NCBI GenBank assembly: GCA_944800085.1 | Contig: CALYLO010000015.1 | Span: forward strand, 1-64,000 | Origin: Paenibacillus melissococcoides | GTDB lineage: Bacteria > Bacillota > Bacilli > Paenibacillales > Paenibacillaceae | Length of the DNA: 64,000 nt | Reading direction: 5' to 3' | Shown: in pieces, positions 34,625 to 43,044 of the stretch | How the letters are laid out: each line of letters opens with the position of its first letter | Position numbering within the stretch: position 1 is the stretch's first letter | Translations under genes and position numbers: made by a program | The notes under the pieces: generated by a model | The model's input: the letters and a program-made list of their open reading frames with translations, nothing else | Told to the model about the DNA's origin: nothing | The model's database searches: none

Positions 34625-35257
34625 ATGAAGAACAACATGGAATCCATATTGGAATTCAACAAGCAATTCGTGGACAAACGGGAATACGAGCAGTTTTTGA
34701 CGAACAAGTTCCCGGACAAAAAGATGGCCATTATCACCTGCATGGATACCCGGCTTGTCGAGCTCCTTCCCCGGGCGATGAATCTGCGCAACGGCGATGC
34801 CAAGATCATCAAAAACGCGGGCGCCATTATTTCGCAGCCGTTCGGCAGCGTCGTGCGCAGCGTGCTCGTCGCCATCTATGAGCTGGGAGCGAATGAAGTC
34901 GTCGTCGTCGGCCATTATGGATGCGGCATGACCGGACTGAACTCCGAGGGCATTATCGAGAAGGCGAAGGCAAGAGGCGTTCAGGATGTCGTCCTGGACA
35001 CGCTCACGAATTCGGGCATCAAGCTTCACCACTGGCTGCGCGGCTTCGACGACGTCCACGAGGCCGTGCTGAACAGCGTGCGCATTTTGCGCAAGCATCC
35101 GCTGCTGCCGAATGATATCCCGGTGCATGGCATGGTTATTCATCCGGATACCGGCGCCCTGGAATGGATAGCGGACGGATACCGTTACCTGGAGGATCTC
35201 CAATCCGATCCGGAACTGGCGGAGAAGGAGACGCATACCCCTTCGGCCACCCGTTGA
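34625..35257 (+). CDS. Beta-type carbonic anhydrase
   Basis: A 210-residue zinc enzyme interconverting CO2 and bicarbonate. Zinc ligands are C39 and D41 region (CMDTR) with R43, then H97 and C100 in GHYGCGM. KNAGAIIS and SVLVAIYELGAN are family segments. It is the downstream partner of the HesB-like gene. On the opposite strand and convergent lies a COG0523 metal chaperone, which may serve zinc enzymes such as this. Confidence 0.95.
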   Translation: MKNNMESILEFNKQFVDKREYEQFLTNKFPDKKMAIITCMDTRLVELLPRAMNLRNGDAKIIKNAGAIISQPFGSVVRSVLVAIYELGANEVVVVGHYGCGMTGLNSEGIIEKAKARGVQDVVLDTLTNSGIKLHHWLRGFDDVHEAVLNSVRILRKHPLLPNDIPVHGMVIHPDTGALEWIADGYRYLEDLQSDPELAEKETHTPSATR

Positions 35258-35266
35258 ACGAACGGC

Positions 35267-35311
35267 GAAAGCTCCTGGCACAGAACATTCGGTTCTGCGC
35301 CAGGAGCTTTC
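35267..35311. terminator. Bidirectional terminator between convergent genes
   Basis: GAAAGCTCCTGGC and GCCAGGAGCTTTC form a perfect 13-bp stem with a 19-base loop between two convergent genes. The A/T ends of the stem give a short U-run in both directions. Confidence 0.8.
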
Positions 35312-35315
35312 GTGG

Positions 35316-36293
35316 TTATTGGCCTATATCGCGGAAGGAGCGCTCCAGCTCGGCGATATCCATCTGCTCGCCGATCATGACGATGACATCCTCTACCTCG
35401 CCCTGCGGCGTAATGGGAACGAACTCGGCCGCACGGTAGGCGTACTGGAACATATAGCGCTTCGTCGTATCGGTGAAGGTGACGATTCCCTTCGCCCGGT
35501 ATACGTTCGAAGGCTGTCCGAGCAGCCACCGTTCGAACCGCTCGCTATCGACCGCTTGCGGGATGGCGCGCGTCCATACGGTAACCTTGTCGTGCGCGCG
35601 ATGCCCTGAAGAGCAGCCAGGCTTCGCCTCTAGCTCAGCGGGAGCAGCCCCCGTCCGAATCGCATCCAGCCAACGCGCAAGGCCGATGGCGGCCCGTTCG
35701 GTGACGAGCATGTCAGCCTCGGCGTTCCACGCGCGGAGATGGCGCTGCACCGCTACCAACTGCGCCTCATTCACCCGGTCGGCCTTGTTCACCAGGATAA
35801 GCTGAGCCGCACGGACCTGCTCCTGCAGCAGATTCATCAGCTTCCGGTTCGGGCTCTCCCCTTCTTCCAGCATCGCGGCCAGATGAGAAGCATCGGCCAA
35901 GGTCACGATATGGTTCAGTACGACACCGGAATAAAGCGATATTTCCGTAATCGAGTCGACCAGCTCCATCGGCTGGGCGATGCCGGTGCACTCCACATAG
36001 ATGATGTCGGGACGCTCGGACTGAACCAGTTCGTACAGCTTGAGACTGAAATCGCCCCGCATCGAGCAGCAGATGCATCCATTCAGCAGCTCCGTCATCG
36101 CCACATCCTCGGGCAGCAGCTTCCCGTCAAGATTCACCTCGCCGACCTCGTTCATGACGACAGCGGGCTTCATGCCCGCCTCAAGGCTCCATTGCAGCCA
36201 TTGCTGAAGGAGCGTCGTCTTGCCGCTCCCGAGGAAGCCCGCCAGGATGACGACGGGAATTTTTGGCGCGTTGTCTGATATTGCGTTCGTCAT
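35316..36293 (-). CDS. CobW/COG0523 metal-chaperone GTPase
   Basis: The 325-residue GTPase has P-loop AGFLGSGKTT (residues 18-27), the metal-binding GCICCSM motif (C73, C75, C76), ECTGIAQP and LVNKADR (G4), and a C-terminal CobW domain that ends in a FTDTTKRYMFQYAYR block. Group members deliver zinc, or other metals, to enzymes under scarcity. Its position opposite to a zinc carbonic anhydrase is suggestive. The start with ATGGGGTAG is chosen; the frame extends 16 codons further. No Zur box was recognised upstream. Confidence 0.92.
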   Translation of the reverse strand: MTNAISDNAPKIPVVILAGFLGSGKTTLLQQWLQWSLEAGMKPAVVMNEVGEVNLDGKLLPEDVAMTELLNGCICCSMRGDFSLKLYELVQSERPDIIYVECTGIAQPMELVDSITEISLYSGVVLNHIVTLADASHLAAMLEEGESPNRKLMNLLQEQVRAAQLILVNKADRVNEAQLVAVQRHLRAWNAEADMLVTERAAIGLARWLDAIRTGAAPAELEAKPGCSSGHRAHDKVTVWTRAIPQAVDSERFERWLLGQPSNVYRAKGIVTFTDTTKRYMFQYAYRAAEFVPITPQGEVEDVIVMIGEQMDIAELERSFRDIGQ

Positions 36294-36364
36294 TACGTAC
36301 TCTACCCCATTTCCACTTGCCTGAACTCGAAGCAACCGCATTGCGGGTTGATCATGAATAAAGC

Positions 36365-36393
36365 TTGCAACTATGTAATGAATTACATATAAT
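36365..36393 (+). promoter_or_regulatory. padR promoter with PadR operator in the spacer
   Basis: TTGCAA (36365-36370), 17 bases and TATAAT (36388-36393) form a strong promoter. The spacer holds an 18-base palindrome, TATGTAAT-GA-ATTACATA, containing ATGT-N8-ACAT, the known PadR recognition pattern. Autorepression by the downstream PadR protein is very likely. Confidence 0.85.
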
Positions 36394-36468
36394 GGAATAT
36401 GAAAAGGCCTGTCCGTTTCCGCCTGGAGACGGGATGCAGACCCATTCCTGTATTGGAGGTTATCCCCC

Positions 36469-37011
36469 GTGCTTAATACATTATCTTACGGACTACTCGG
36501 ACTTCTTGCAAGCGAGTCTTGCTCCGGTTATGATCTGATGCTTCGCATTCAGCCGTTCTGGCAGGCGAAGCACAGCCAGATCTACCCGCTGCTGGCCAAG
36601 CTGGAGCGGGAGGGTTACGTGCACTATGTGCGCATTGAACAGAAGGACAAGCCGGATAAGAAGGTCTATTCGCTGACGGAACAGGGGAAGCAGGCGGTGT
36701 TGGACTGGTTGGGCGAGCCCCCGGCGGAGCAGTTGTCCCGCGACGAGCTCAGCCTGAAGGCCAAGTGCATCTGGATGATTGACCGCGAACTCGCCATTCC
36801 ATTATTCTTGACACGCAAGAAGCAGCTAGAGACGAAGATCGCTTACCATGAAAAGCTCCTGCAGCGCATTCCCGAGGAAGAACGCCATGTCCGCTCCAAA
36901 AAGTTCGGAAGCTACATTTTGCTGCACCGCGCGATCTCGCTCGCGAAGGCCCAGATCGAATGGTGCCGCTGGGTCGTCCGAATGCTGGAGGAAGAGGACT
37001 CGACCTCCTGA
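36469..37011 (+). CDS. PadR-family transcriptional regulator
   Basis: The 180-residue regulator has an N-terminal winged helix (LSYGLLGLLASESCSGYDLMLRI...HSQIYPLLAKLEREGYVHY, then VYSLTEQGKQAVLDWL wing) and a C-terminal helical dimerisation part, including the VirR-like AKCIWMIDRELA segment. It uses a GTG start with TTGGAGG upstream. PadR family repressors respond to phenolics or other ligands; the ligand here is unknown. The operator inside its own promoter indicates negative autoregulation. Confidence 0.94.
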   Translation: MLNTLSYGLLGLLASESCSGYDLMLRIQPFWQAKHSQIYPLLAKLEREGYVHYVRIEQKDKPDKKVYSLTEQGKQAVLDWLGEPPAEQLSRDELSLKAKCIWMIDRELAIPLFLTRKKQLETKIAYHEKLLQRIPEEERHVRSKKFGSYILLHRAISLAKAQIEWCRWVVRMLEEEDSTS

Positions 37012-37051
37012 GCCGATGCAGCCTGAGGCGCCTCTCCCGGCGGAACGGATT

Positions 37052-37597
37052 CTACGGACGCCCCTGCTTCCGGTTCCGCCCCTTCAGGCGATGGGCTGCC
37101 CTCCGCGCTTCAATGACCGGCTCGCGGTCCCTCAGCTTATGGCGATGAAGAATGCTCTCGTCCAGCTCGCTGCCCGTGCTGCGCCACCGCCAGCCCCGGG
37201 CGAGACAACGGGCTTCGCAGAGGGCCGCCAGCTCCGGATCGGCAATGGGGAAGTTCCACTCGGCATATGTCCCGTCCGGAAGGCCCCCGCGACGATACGC
37301 CTCCACCCGCTCCGTTAATTGAGCGATAAGCTCCCTCCCATCGATCCCGAGCTGCGTCCATGCAACCTCTGGAGCGTGCGCCAGCGCGCTGCGCAGCATT
37401 TTGCCGGCCCCGGCCAGATTGCCTCTGCGCTCATGGTACAAGCCGACCGCGATCTGCACGAGCGTCAGCCACCAGATTTTTCGTTCGGCCGATGACTCCG
37501 CCTTCCACTGCTCCTCCATAATTTCGTGGCATTCGAACCAATCCCTCGTGCCGTGGAATTCCAGCATATATTCGATGTACGCTGTCGGATACTCCAT
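37052..37597 (-). CDS. DUF309 protein
   Basis: The 181-residue, mostly helical protein contains the DUF309 signature DWFECHEIMEEQWK and WWLTLVQIAVGLYHERRGNLAGAGKMLRSAL, with the H-E pair and W that define the family's putative metal site. No function is established for the group. The start has GAGGGGGAG 4-5 bases upstream; a longer frame adds 26 residues. It is convergent with padR. Confidence 0.88.
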   Translation of the reverse strand: MEYPTAYIEYMLEFHGTRDWFECHEIMEEQWKAESSAERKIWWLTLVQIAVGLYHERRGNLAGAGKMLRSALAHAPEVAWTQLGIDGRELIAQLTERVEAYRRGGLPDGTYAEWNFPIADPELAALCEARCLARGWRWRSTGSELDESILHRHKLRDREPVIEARRAAHRLKGRNRKQGRP

Positions 37598-37803
37598 GCG
37601 GCTCCCCCTCTCGTCTATCCGGTTTCGGTAATCCCGCGAATCGCGAATAATACTATCGTAAGAAATCCGACTCAACGAATCGTTTTTTTATGATTTACGG
37701 CACAGACAATTTCATTGTAGCAAGTTCAATATTTTTTTGAAACCTCTTTCGGGACGGGACGTATTAGTATCGGATACATCTAATCTACTGGAGGAGGCAG
37801 TTC

Positions 37804-38241
37804 ATGCGTAAATGGATTATCGTTATGATGGCGTTCCTGCTCGTGTTTGCGGTGACAACGCCATCGCTGGTGGATGCCAAGCGAGGGGGATCATTCCGTT
37901 CGGGCGTGAAGAAGTATCAGCCCGCTCCGAAGAAGGCGGAGACGAACAACCAGGTGAATCGTTCGGACACGACCAGCAATACCAAGACAACCGGCACGAA
38001 CACGACCGGGAACCGCGGATTTTTTAGCGGCGGCAGCTTCATGAAGGGCCTCATGATCGGCGGACTGGCCGGCATGCTGTTCGGCGGATTGTTCGGCAAC
38101 ATGGGCTTCTTCGGAGAAATATTGGGGTTGATGGTGAATCTCATGGCGCTCTTCGCCCTGTTCATGATCGTCGTCATGGTCTTCCGCAAATTCAAGGATC
38201 GGCGCAAGCCGCCGCGGCCGGAAAGCGGGCGGTGGAACTAA
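37804..38241 (+). CDS. Small secreted/membrane protein with Gly-rich helix
   Basis: A 145-residue product with an N-terminal signal (IIVMMAFLLVFAVTTPSLVDA), a low-complexity Thr/Asn/Gly linker (residues about 45-75), a glycine-rich transmembrane segment (GLMIGGLAGMLFGGLFG) and a second hydrophobic helix ending with a basic tail. This layout resembles Tim44-like/YbaN-type small envelope proteins of Bacillota, but the family is not certain. It abuts the DUF2653 gene end to start (TAA-ATG), so both are translated together. RBS is GGAGGAGG. Confidence 0.75.
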   Translation: MRKWIIVMMAFLLVFAVTTPSLVDAKRGGSFRSGVKKYQPAPKKAETNNQVNRSDTTSNTKTTGTNTTGNRGFFSGGSFMKGLMIGGLAGMLFGGLFGNMGFFGEILGLMVNLMALFALFMIVVMVFRKFKDRRKPPRPESGRWN

Positions 38242-38532
38242 ATGCAGCTTCGCATCAGCATGGATGAGATCGTGAACGCCGTGTGCTTGCACATGGCGAT
38301 GCGAAGACAGGTTCAACCGACGGATATTGAAGTCGAGCTCTGTTGGGATGAAGAACACGGATTCACCGCCGAGGTGTGGGTGAACGGGCGTCATCAATAT
38401 TTGGTCGAGACGAACCTGCTGGAAGCGATCGAGCAATACGTCCACAAGGAATACGGGCAGCGTGCCTTCCGGCACCAGATTCGTCTGGAAGTAGATGATG
38501 AGATCTGGGCTCAAGTCGATACCAGCTTATAA
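38242..38532 (+). CDS. DUF2653 (YxcD-like) protein
   Basis: A 96-residue protein with the YxcD family pattern: MDEIVNAVCLHMAMRRQVQPTDIEVELCWDEEHGFTAEV, and YVHKEYGQ. Function unknown. Its ATG follows directly after the stop of the preceding envelope gene, so translation is coupled. A GAAAAACG/CGTTTTTC hairpin (38613-38632) followed by a T-rich run lies 80 bases downstream and may be the terminator. Confidence 0.85.
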   Translation: MQLRISMDEIVNAVCLHMAMRRQVQPTDIEVELCWDEEHGFTAEVWVNGRHQYLVETNLLEAIEQYVHKEYGQRAFRHQIRLEVDDEIWAQVDTSL

Positions 38533-38711
38533 GCGCTGCGGACAGGGAGGGCAGCCCAAGCTTGCGCCTTCCCTGCTCCAGGCATCACATTCATACATGT
38601 AGGCGGCAGACCGAAAAACGAATACGTTTTTCACGTTTCGCCGTTTTTTTTCATCATTTTCTGCCTCCATTTCATGCCTTGCGTAACATTTTTTTTCGAT
38701 TTGTAACAACA

Positions 38712-38740
38712 TTGTCTTTTGATTTTAATGTTCATTTAAT
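38712..38740 (+). promoter_or_regulatory. Weak promoter before the 77-residue gene
   Basis: TTGTCT and TTTAAT are 17 bases apart, 60 bases before the start of the next gene. The area is AT-rich. Confidence 0.45.
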
Positions 38741-38799
38741 GTTCCTTTCGTAGAATGACTATAACGGAAATAATCAGAAGTTGAAGGAGGTCCGTTACT

Positions 38800-39033
38800 A
38801 TGAAAACAGTCTTTATCGATTTTCAGGAGCGTAAAATTCCCGTGTTTTGCACAAATATATCGCACAAAAATACATTCACGTTGCTAATGGAAGCATTGAA
38901 CACGAAGGTGCGTACAGGCAAGAAAGCCATCAAGACCTGTCTCGAATCCTTGATTAGCATCGAGATCATCGGGTCGGAGGCGATTCTGCATTCCAAGCGG
39001 GAGATGGACTCGCTCGCGCTGTCACTGTATTGA
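38800..39033 (+). CDS. Hypothetical 77-residue protein
   Basis: A short gene with a very strong AAGGAGG binding site 8 bases before ATG and a strong terminator 60 bases after its stop, so it is a monocistronic unit. The product (MKTVFIDFQERKIPVFCTN...) has an alpha/beta pattern: two short strands, a long Lys-rich helix and a C-terminal strand-helix. No family recognised. Confidence 0.7.
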   Translation: MKTVFIDFQERKIPVFCTNISHKNTFTLLMEALNTKVRTGKKAIKTCLESLISIEIIGSEAILHSKREMDSLALSLY

Positions 39034-39094
39034 GCCGGACTGGACATGTCCTCAGCCTTGAATCGAATAGGGAACTGCGCCTGAACCTGAACCG

Positions 39095-39130
39095 CGGCGC
39101 CTGTCCTCATATTGGACAGGCGCCGTTTTA
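39095..39130 (+). terminator. Terminator of the 77-residue gene
   Basis: CGGCGCCTGTCC and GGACAGGCGCCG form a perfect 12-bp stem with a 7-base loop followed by TTTTA on the plus strand. Confidence 0.9.
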
Positions 39131-39212
39131 TGTCGGAACACCCCTATCCTGCTCGGGCCGCGTGCAAGAGGCCGATCTCGTTCACTTGTTCCTATGAAAA
39201 CGCATGTATAGA

Positions 39213-39242
39213 TTGTCATCATCTGACAACATTCGCTATAAT
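39213..39242 (+). promoter_or_regulatory. Response-regulator promoter with palindromic operator
   Basis: TTGTCA (39213-39218), 18 bases, TATAAT (39237-39242). The -35 box is the left half of the perfect inverted repeat TTGTCA-N5-TGACAA (39213-39229), probably an operator. Confidence 0.7.
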
Positions 39243-39271
39243 GGGAAGAAGAGCGGAGGGGATGACCGGTA

Positions 39272-39969
39272 ATGAATGACGTACGGATATTAATCATGAC
39301 GAATGGGAAATCACCGAGCTTATCTCGTTGTATTTAAGGCGTGAGGGGTATCAGGTCTTCGTGGCGGATAACGGATATTCTGCCTTGCACATGGTCAAGG
39401 AGACCAATCCCGATCTCATCATTCTCGATATTTTGCTGAAGTCGCTGGATGGCTACGAAGTGTGCAAGGAAATACGCAAAACATCCTCCGTCCCGATTCT
39501 GTTTATCAGCTGCAAAAGCGAGGACATGGATATTATTATGGGTCTGACTGTAGGCGGCGATGATTATATCACGAAGCCGTTCAGCCCCGGCCAACTGGTG
39601 GCCAGAGTCAAGGCTCACTTGCGCAGAACGCTGCAGTCCTGCTCTACCCTGCTTTCACCATCTGCCCACCAATTGCATTATGGCGAACTGGAGATCAATC
39701 TGCTCAGCCACGACGTGAAGGTCGGCGGCAGAACCGTTTCTCTGTCTGTGAAGGAATTCGATCTGTTGACCTATCTCGCCAAATCCCCGAACAAAGTATT
39801 CAAGCTCGAACAGTTGTATCAGCATATATGGAATTCCGAGAGCTTCGGCGACACGCGCACGTTGATGGTGCACATTAGCAATCTGCGGAAAAAAATCGAG
39901 CGCGATCCCGCCCACCCCCGTTATATCGTCACCGTTCGAGGCGTAGGCTACAAGTTTCAATATGAATAA
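39272..39969 (+). pseudogene. OmpR-family response regulator with N-terminal frameshift
   Basis: The expected gene begins at the ATG of MNDVRILI, but the frame shifts about 25 bases in. The rest, readable from a TTG at 39328, encodes a receiver domain (phosphorylatable Asp in DLIILDILLKSLDGYE, Lys in DDYITKPFSPGQL) and an OmpR winged helix (FDLLTYLAKSPNKVF, HISNLRKKIERDP). Repairing the shift needs four bases where a TGAC repeat is expected, which would restore the Mg-binding Asp pair after RILI. Length is 698 bases; with four added it is 233 residues, normal for the family. No kinase gene is adjacent. Genuine mutation or a sequencing error are both possible. Confidence 0.75.
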
Positions 39970-40103
39970 AACCGACGCGACTGCCCGTATGATGCCAATG
40001 ATGCCATACGGGCATGTTTGCATGCGGATTTTCTGGCGCCCGCCGTTCCGTTATAGTACAATAACGCTTAGTGACTGAAGTCAGAAAGGAAGTAGTGCAC
40101 GAT

Positions 40104-40967
40104 ATGTATATGGCAAAAGATTGGCAAGATTACGAAGTCATCGACACCGGGAGCGGCGAGAAATTGGAGCGCTGGGGCGATGTCATCCTGCGCCGCCCGG
40201 ATCCGCAAATTATATGGCCTATCGAGCGGGAGACGAAGCATTGGCATGAGGTTCACGGCCACTACCACCGCAGCTCTTCGGGAGGCGGCAGTTGGGAGAT
40301 GAAGAAGCCGATTCCGGAACGCTGGTCGATACAGTACCGCGACTTGAAGTTCCATATCCGCCCGACCAACTTCAAGCATACCGGGCTTTTTCCGGAGCAA
40401 GCGGTGAACTGGGCCTGGATGATGGAGAAAATATCGCAGGCGAACCGCCCGATCAAAGTGCTGAATCTGTTCGCCTACACCGGCGGCGCGACCGTCGCAT
40501 GCGCGTATGCGGGTGCGGAAGTATGCCATGTGGACGCGGCCAAAGGGATGGTCCAGTGGGCCAAAGAAAATGTGCAGTTATCCGGCCTCGCCTCCCGTCC
40601 GGTTCGCTTCATTACGGATGATGTGTTCAAATTCGTGCAGCGGGAGGAGCGCCGCGGCAACAAGTACGACGCCATTATTATGGACCCTCCATCATACGGC
40701 AGAGGACCCGGCGGCGAGACATGGAAGCTGGAGCAGAGCTTGTACCCGTTCCTCGCCTCCTGCATGAAAATCATGTCGGACAACCCGCTGTTCCTGCTTA
40801 TCAACTCGTATACGACCGGGCTGTCCCCGTCCGTACTGAGCAATTTGCTCAGCATGACGATGAAGAAGCGGTACGGAGGAAAAATTACGAGCGGCGAAAT
40901 CGGACTGCCGATTACGCAATCCGGACTGGTGCTTCCATGCGGCATCCTGGGACGCTGGGAGTCATGA
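40104..40967 (+). CDS. Class I SAM-dependent RNA methyltransferase (RlmI/COG1092-like)
   Basis: The 287-residue protein has the SAM motif NLFAYTGGATVACAYAGAEVCHVDAAKG and the catalytic MDPPSYGRGP, as in rRNA cytosine methyltransferases of the RlmI/RlmK group. It lacks an N-terminal PUA domain, so the exact substrate is open. The ATG at 40104 is chosen because AAAGGAAG precedes it; the frame starts at a GTG 11 codons earlier without a binding site. Its stop overlaps the next gene by ATGA. Confidence 0.88.
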   Translation: MYMAKDWQDYEVIDTGSGEKLERWGDVILRRPDPQIIWPIERETKHWHEVHGHYHRSSSGGGSWEMKKPIPERWSIQYRDLKFHIRPTNFKHTGLFPEQAVNWAWMMEKISQANRPIKVLNLFAYTGGATVACAYAGAEVCHVDAAKGMVQWAKENVQLSGLASRPVRFITDDVFKFVQREERRGNKYDAIIMDPPSYGRGPGGETWKLEQSLYPFLASCMKIMSDNPLFLLINSYTTGLSPSVLSNLLSMTMKKRYGGKITSGEIGLPITQSGLVLPCGILGRWES

Positions 40968-41662
40968 ACTCGATGCCGAACATAGATGTCCTGCATGAAG
41001 ACAATCATGTCATCGTCGTCGTGAAGCCGCCGAACCTGCTGTCTCAGGCCGATGATACCGGGGATATGGACATGCTCACGGCGATCAAGCAGGATTTGAA
41101 GATACGACACAACAAGCCGGGCAATGTATACCTCGGCCTCGTTCACCGGCTGGATCGCCCCGTCGGCGGCGCGATGGTGTTCGCGAAGACCTCGAAGGCG
41201 GCCTCCCGGCTGTCGGATACGGTACGCAAGCGGGAGCTGGGCAAGGAATATATCGCCGTCGTGCATGGCGTTCCGGCTTCCCCGGAGGGCACCCTGAAGC
41301 ATACGCTGCTCAAGGATGCCCGGACCAATACGGTCCGCGTCGTGCCTCCCGGCACGGCGGGAGGCAAGGAAGCGGTGCTCGACTATGACGTGCTCGGGAG
41401 CGCCGAAGGCATGTCGCTTGTCCGGATTGCGCTGCACACCGGGAGACCGCATCAGATTCGCGTCCAGATGAAGCAGTTGGGCTGCCCGCTGTACGGAGAT
41501 CAAAAATACGGGGCCGAGTTCAATCGGCCGGGCCAGCAGCTCGCGCTCTGGTCGCGGCGGTTGACCTTCCCCCATCCGGTTACGAAGACGGAGATGGAGT
41601 TCTATTCCGCCCCGCCTCATGAATACCCTTGGACCATATGGAAGGACAGCATCCTTGACTGA
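40964..41662 (+). CDS. RluA-family pseudouridine synthase
   Basis: A 232-residue enzyme with the catalytic block GLVHRLDRPVGGAMVFAKT (Asp in HRLDR), ELGKEYIAVVHG and RPHQIRVQ plus YGDQKYG. It converts uridine to pseudouridine in rRNA or tRNA; the site cannot be told from sequence. The overlap ATGA with the methyltransferase gene shows that the two RNA modification enzymes are co-translated. No S4 domain is present. Confidence 0.94.
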   Translation: MNSMPNIDVLHEDNHVIVVVKPPNLLSQADDTGDMDMLTAIKQDLKIRHNKPGNVYLGLVHRLDRPVGGAMVFAKTSKAASRLSDTVRKRELGKEYIAVVHGVPASPEGTLKHTLLKDARTNTVRVVPPGTAGGKEAVLDYDVLGSAEGMSLVRIALHTGRPHQIRVQMKQLGCPLYGDQKYGAEFNRPGQQLALWSRRLTFPHPVTKTEMEFYSAPPHEYPWTIWKDSILD

Positions 41663-41695
41663 TGCTGCCTTGGTCTTAAGGGAAGGGAGTGGCAC

Positions 41696-43015
41696 ATGTT
41701 GAACAAATATCGATTTAAAGAGGGCAAGAGATTCATTTACGCAATGCTGGTCGTCCTGCTGCTGACCGCCTGCGGTTACCTCGCCTCCAATCCACATGCG
41801 CATCAGGGGCAGGCAGCCGCGCTGGAGGCCGGAGAGGAGCAACAGGCGGACACGGACACCGCCGAGGAAGCGGTGCCGGCGCCGACAGACGAGACTGACG
41901 CCGCAGCGGCAGCCGGAGAGCCCCCTGCGGAAGCCGAACCGTATACGCTGAGCGGCAGGCTCCTGGCCGTGGGCGATATTATGATGCATTCGCCGCAGTT
42001 CCCGGCTTATTTGAATCCGAAGACAGGCAAATATGATTTCCGCGGATTCTTCACGAACGTGAAGCCGATTTTGCATGAAGCAGACTGGTGCTGGGCGAAT
42101 CTGGAGACCCCCTTGCTCGGGGGCGAGAAAGTATATACCGGCTACCCGATGTTCAATGCGCCGCCGGAGCTGGCCGACGCGCTGAAGGACGCCGGCTTCA
42201 ACATCGTTACCGCCGCGAATAATCATACCTTGGACCGGCGGGAGCGCGGAGCGCTGCGAACGAGAGAAGTGCTCAAGGAGCGCGGCCTCGTCACGAAGGG
42301 CATCTCGGCTTCCCTATGGGAATCCAAGCAGCCGACACTGATAGAGAAGAACGGGATAACGATGGGGATTCTTGCTTATACATACGGAACGAACGGAATC
42401 CCGCTTCCTAAGGATAAGCCGTACCTCGTCTCTCTCATTGACGAAAAGTGCATGATCAAAGATATTCAGAAGACCCGCTCGGCGGGAGCCGATGTCGTGG
42501 TCATCGCCCTCCATTTCGGAACCGAGTACGAGCCGAATCCAAACAAAGAGCAGATCCGGCTGGCGCGCAAGCTCGTCCAAGCCGGAGCGGACATCATTCT
42601 TGGCTCGCACCCGCATGTGCTTCAGCCTTATGAACGCTTGACCGTCAAGGATAAGCACGGCCAGACGCGGGATGGACTTATTATTTATTCATTGGGTAAC
42701 TTTATATCGAATCAACGAGGAGACGGCACAGATGTCGGTGTCATCTTCGGCGTCACGATCGAAAAGCATATGCCGGAAGGAACCATCGAGCTGAAGGATA
42801 TATCGGCGGAGCCGACCTGGGTGTACATTCACGGGCCACATGAAAAGCGAAAATATAGCGTCATTCCTCTATCCACGGTCTTGAAGGATAAGGCGGATAC
42901 ACGGTTCACCAAGAAGCAGCGGCAGCAGATGTCCAACATGAAGCAGCGGGCGTCCAGCCACGTCGCCTCCATGTCCGAAGTGCCGGTGCTGCTTCAGGCA
43001 CTGCCGGCCCGCTAA
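41696..43015 (+). CDS. CapA-family lipoprotein
   Basis: The 439-residue protein has a lipoprotein signal with lipobox LLTAC (Cys about 26), an acidic Ala/Glu/Pro linker (about residues 40-80) and a CapA metallophosphatase-like domain: LLAVGDIMMHSPQF, WANLETPL, ITAANNHTLDR-like VTAANNHTLDR, VIALHFGTEYEPNP and LGSHPHVLQPYE. CapA proteins take part in poly-gamma-glutamate synthesis or anchoring; no capB/capC neighbour is present, so it is a stand-alone paralogue of unknown role. Confidence 0.93.
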   Translation: MLNKYRFKEGKRFIYAMLVVLLLTACGYLASNPHAHQGQAAALEAGEEQQADTDTAEEAVPAPTDETDAAAAAGEPPAEAEPYTLSGRLLAVGDIMMHSPQFPAYLNPKTGKYDFRGFFTNVKPILHEADWCWANLETPLLGGEKVYTGYPMFNAPPELADALKDAGFNIVTAANNHTLDRRERGALRTREVLKERGLVTKGISASLWESKQPTLIEKNGITMGILAYTYGTNGIPLPKDKPYLVSLIDEKCMIKDIQKTRSAGADVVVIALHFGTEYEPNPNKEQIRLARKLVQAGADIILGSHPHVLQPYERLTVKDKHGQTRDGLIIYSLGNFISNQRGDGTDVGVIFGVTIEKHMPEGTIELKDISAEPTWVYIHGPHEKRKYSVIPLSTVLKDKADTRFTKKQRQQMSNMKQRASSHVASMSEVPVLLQALPAR

Positions 43016-43044
43016 CGCGATCGGCGCCCCCGGTATCACGGGGA

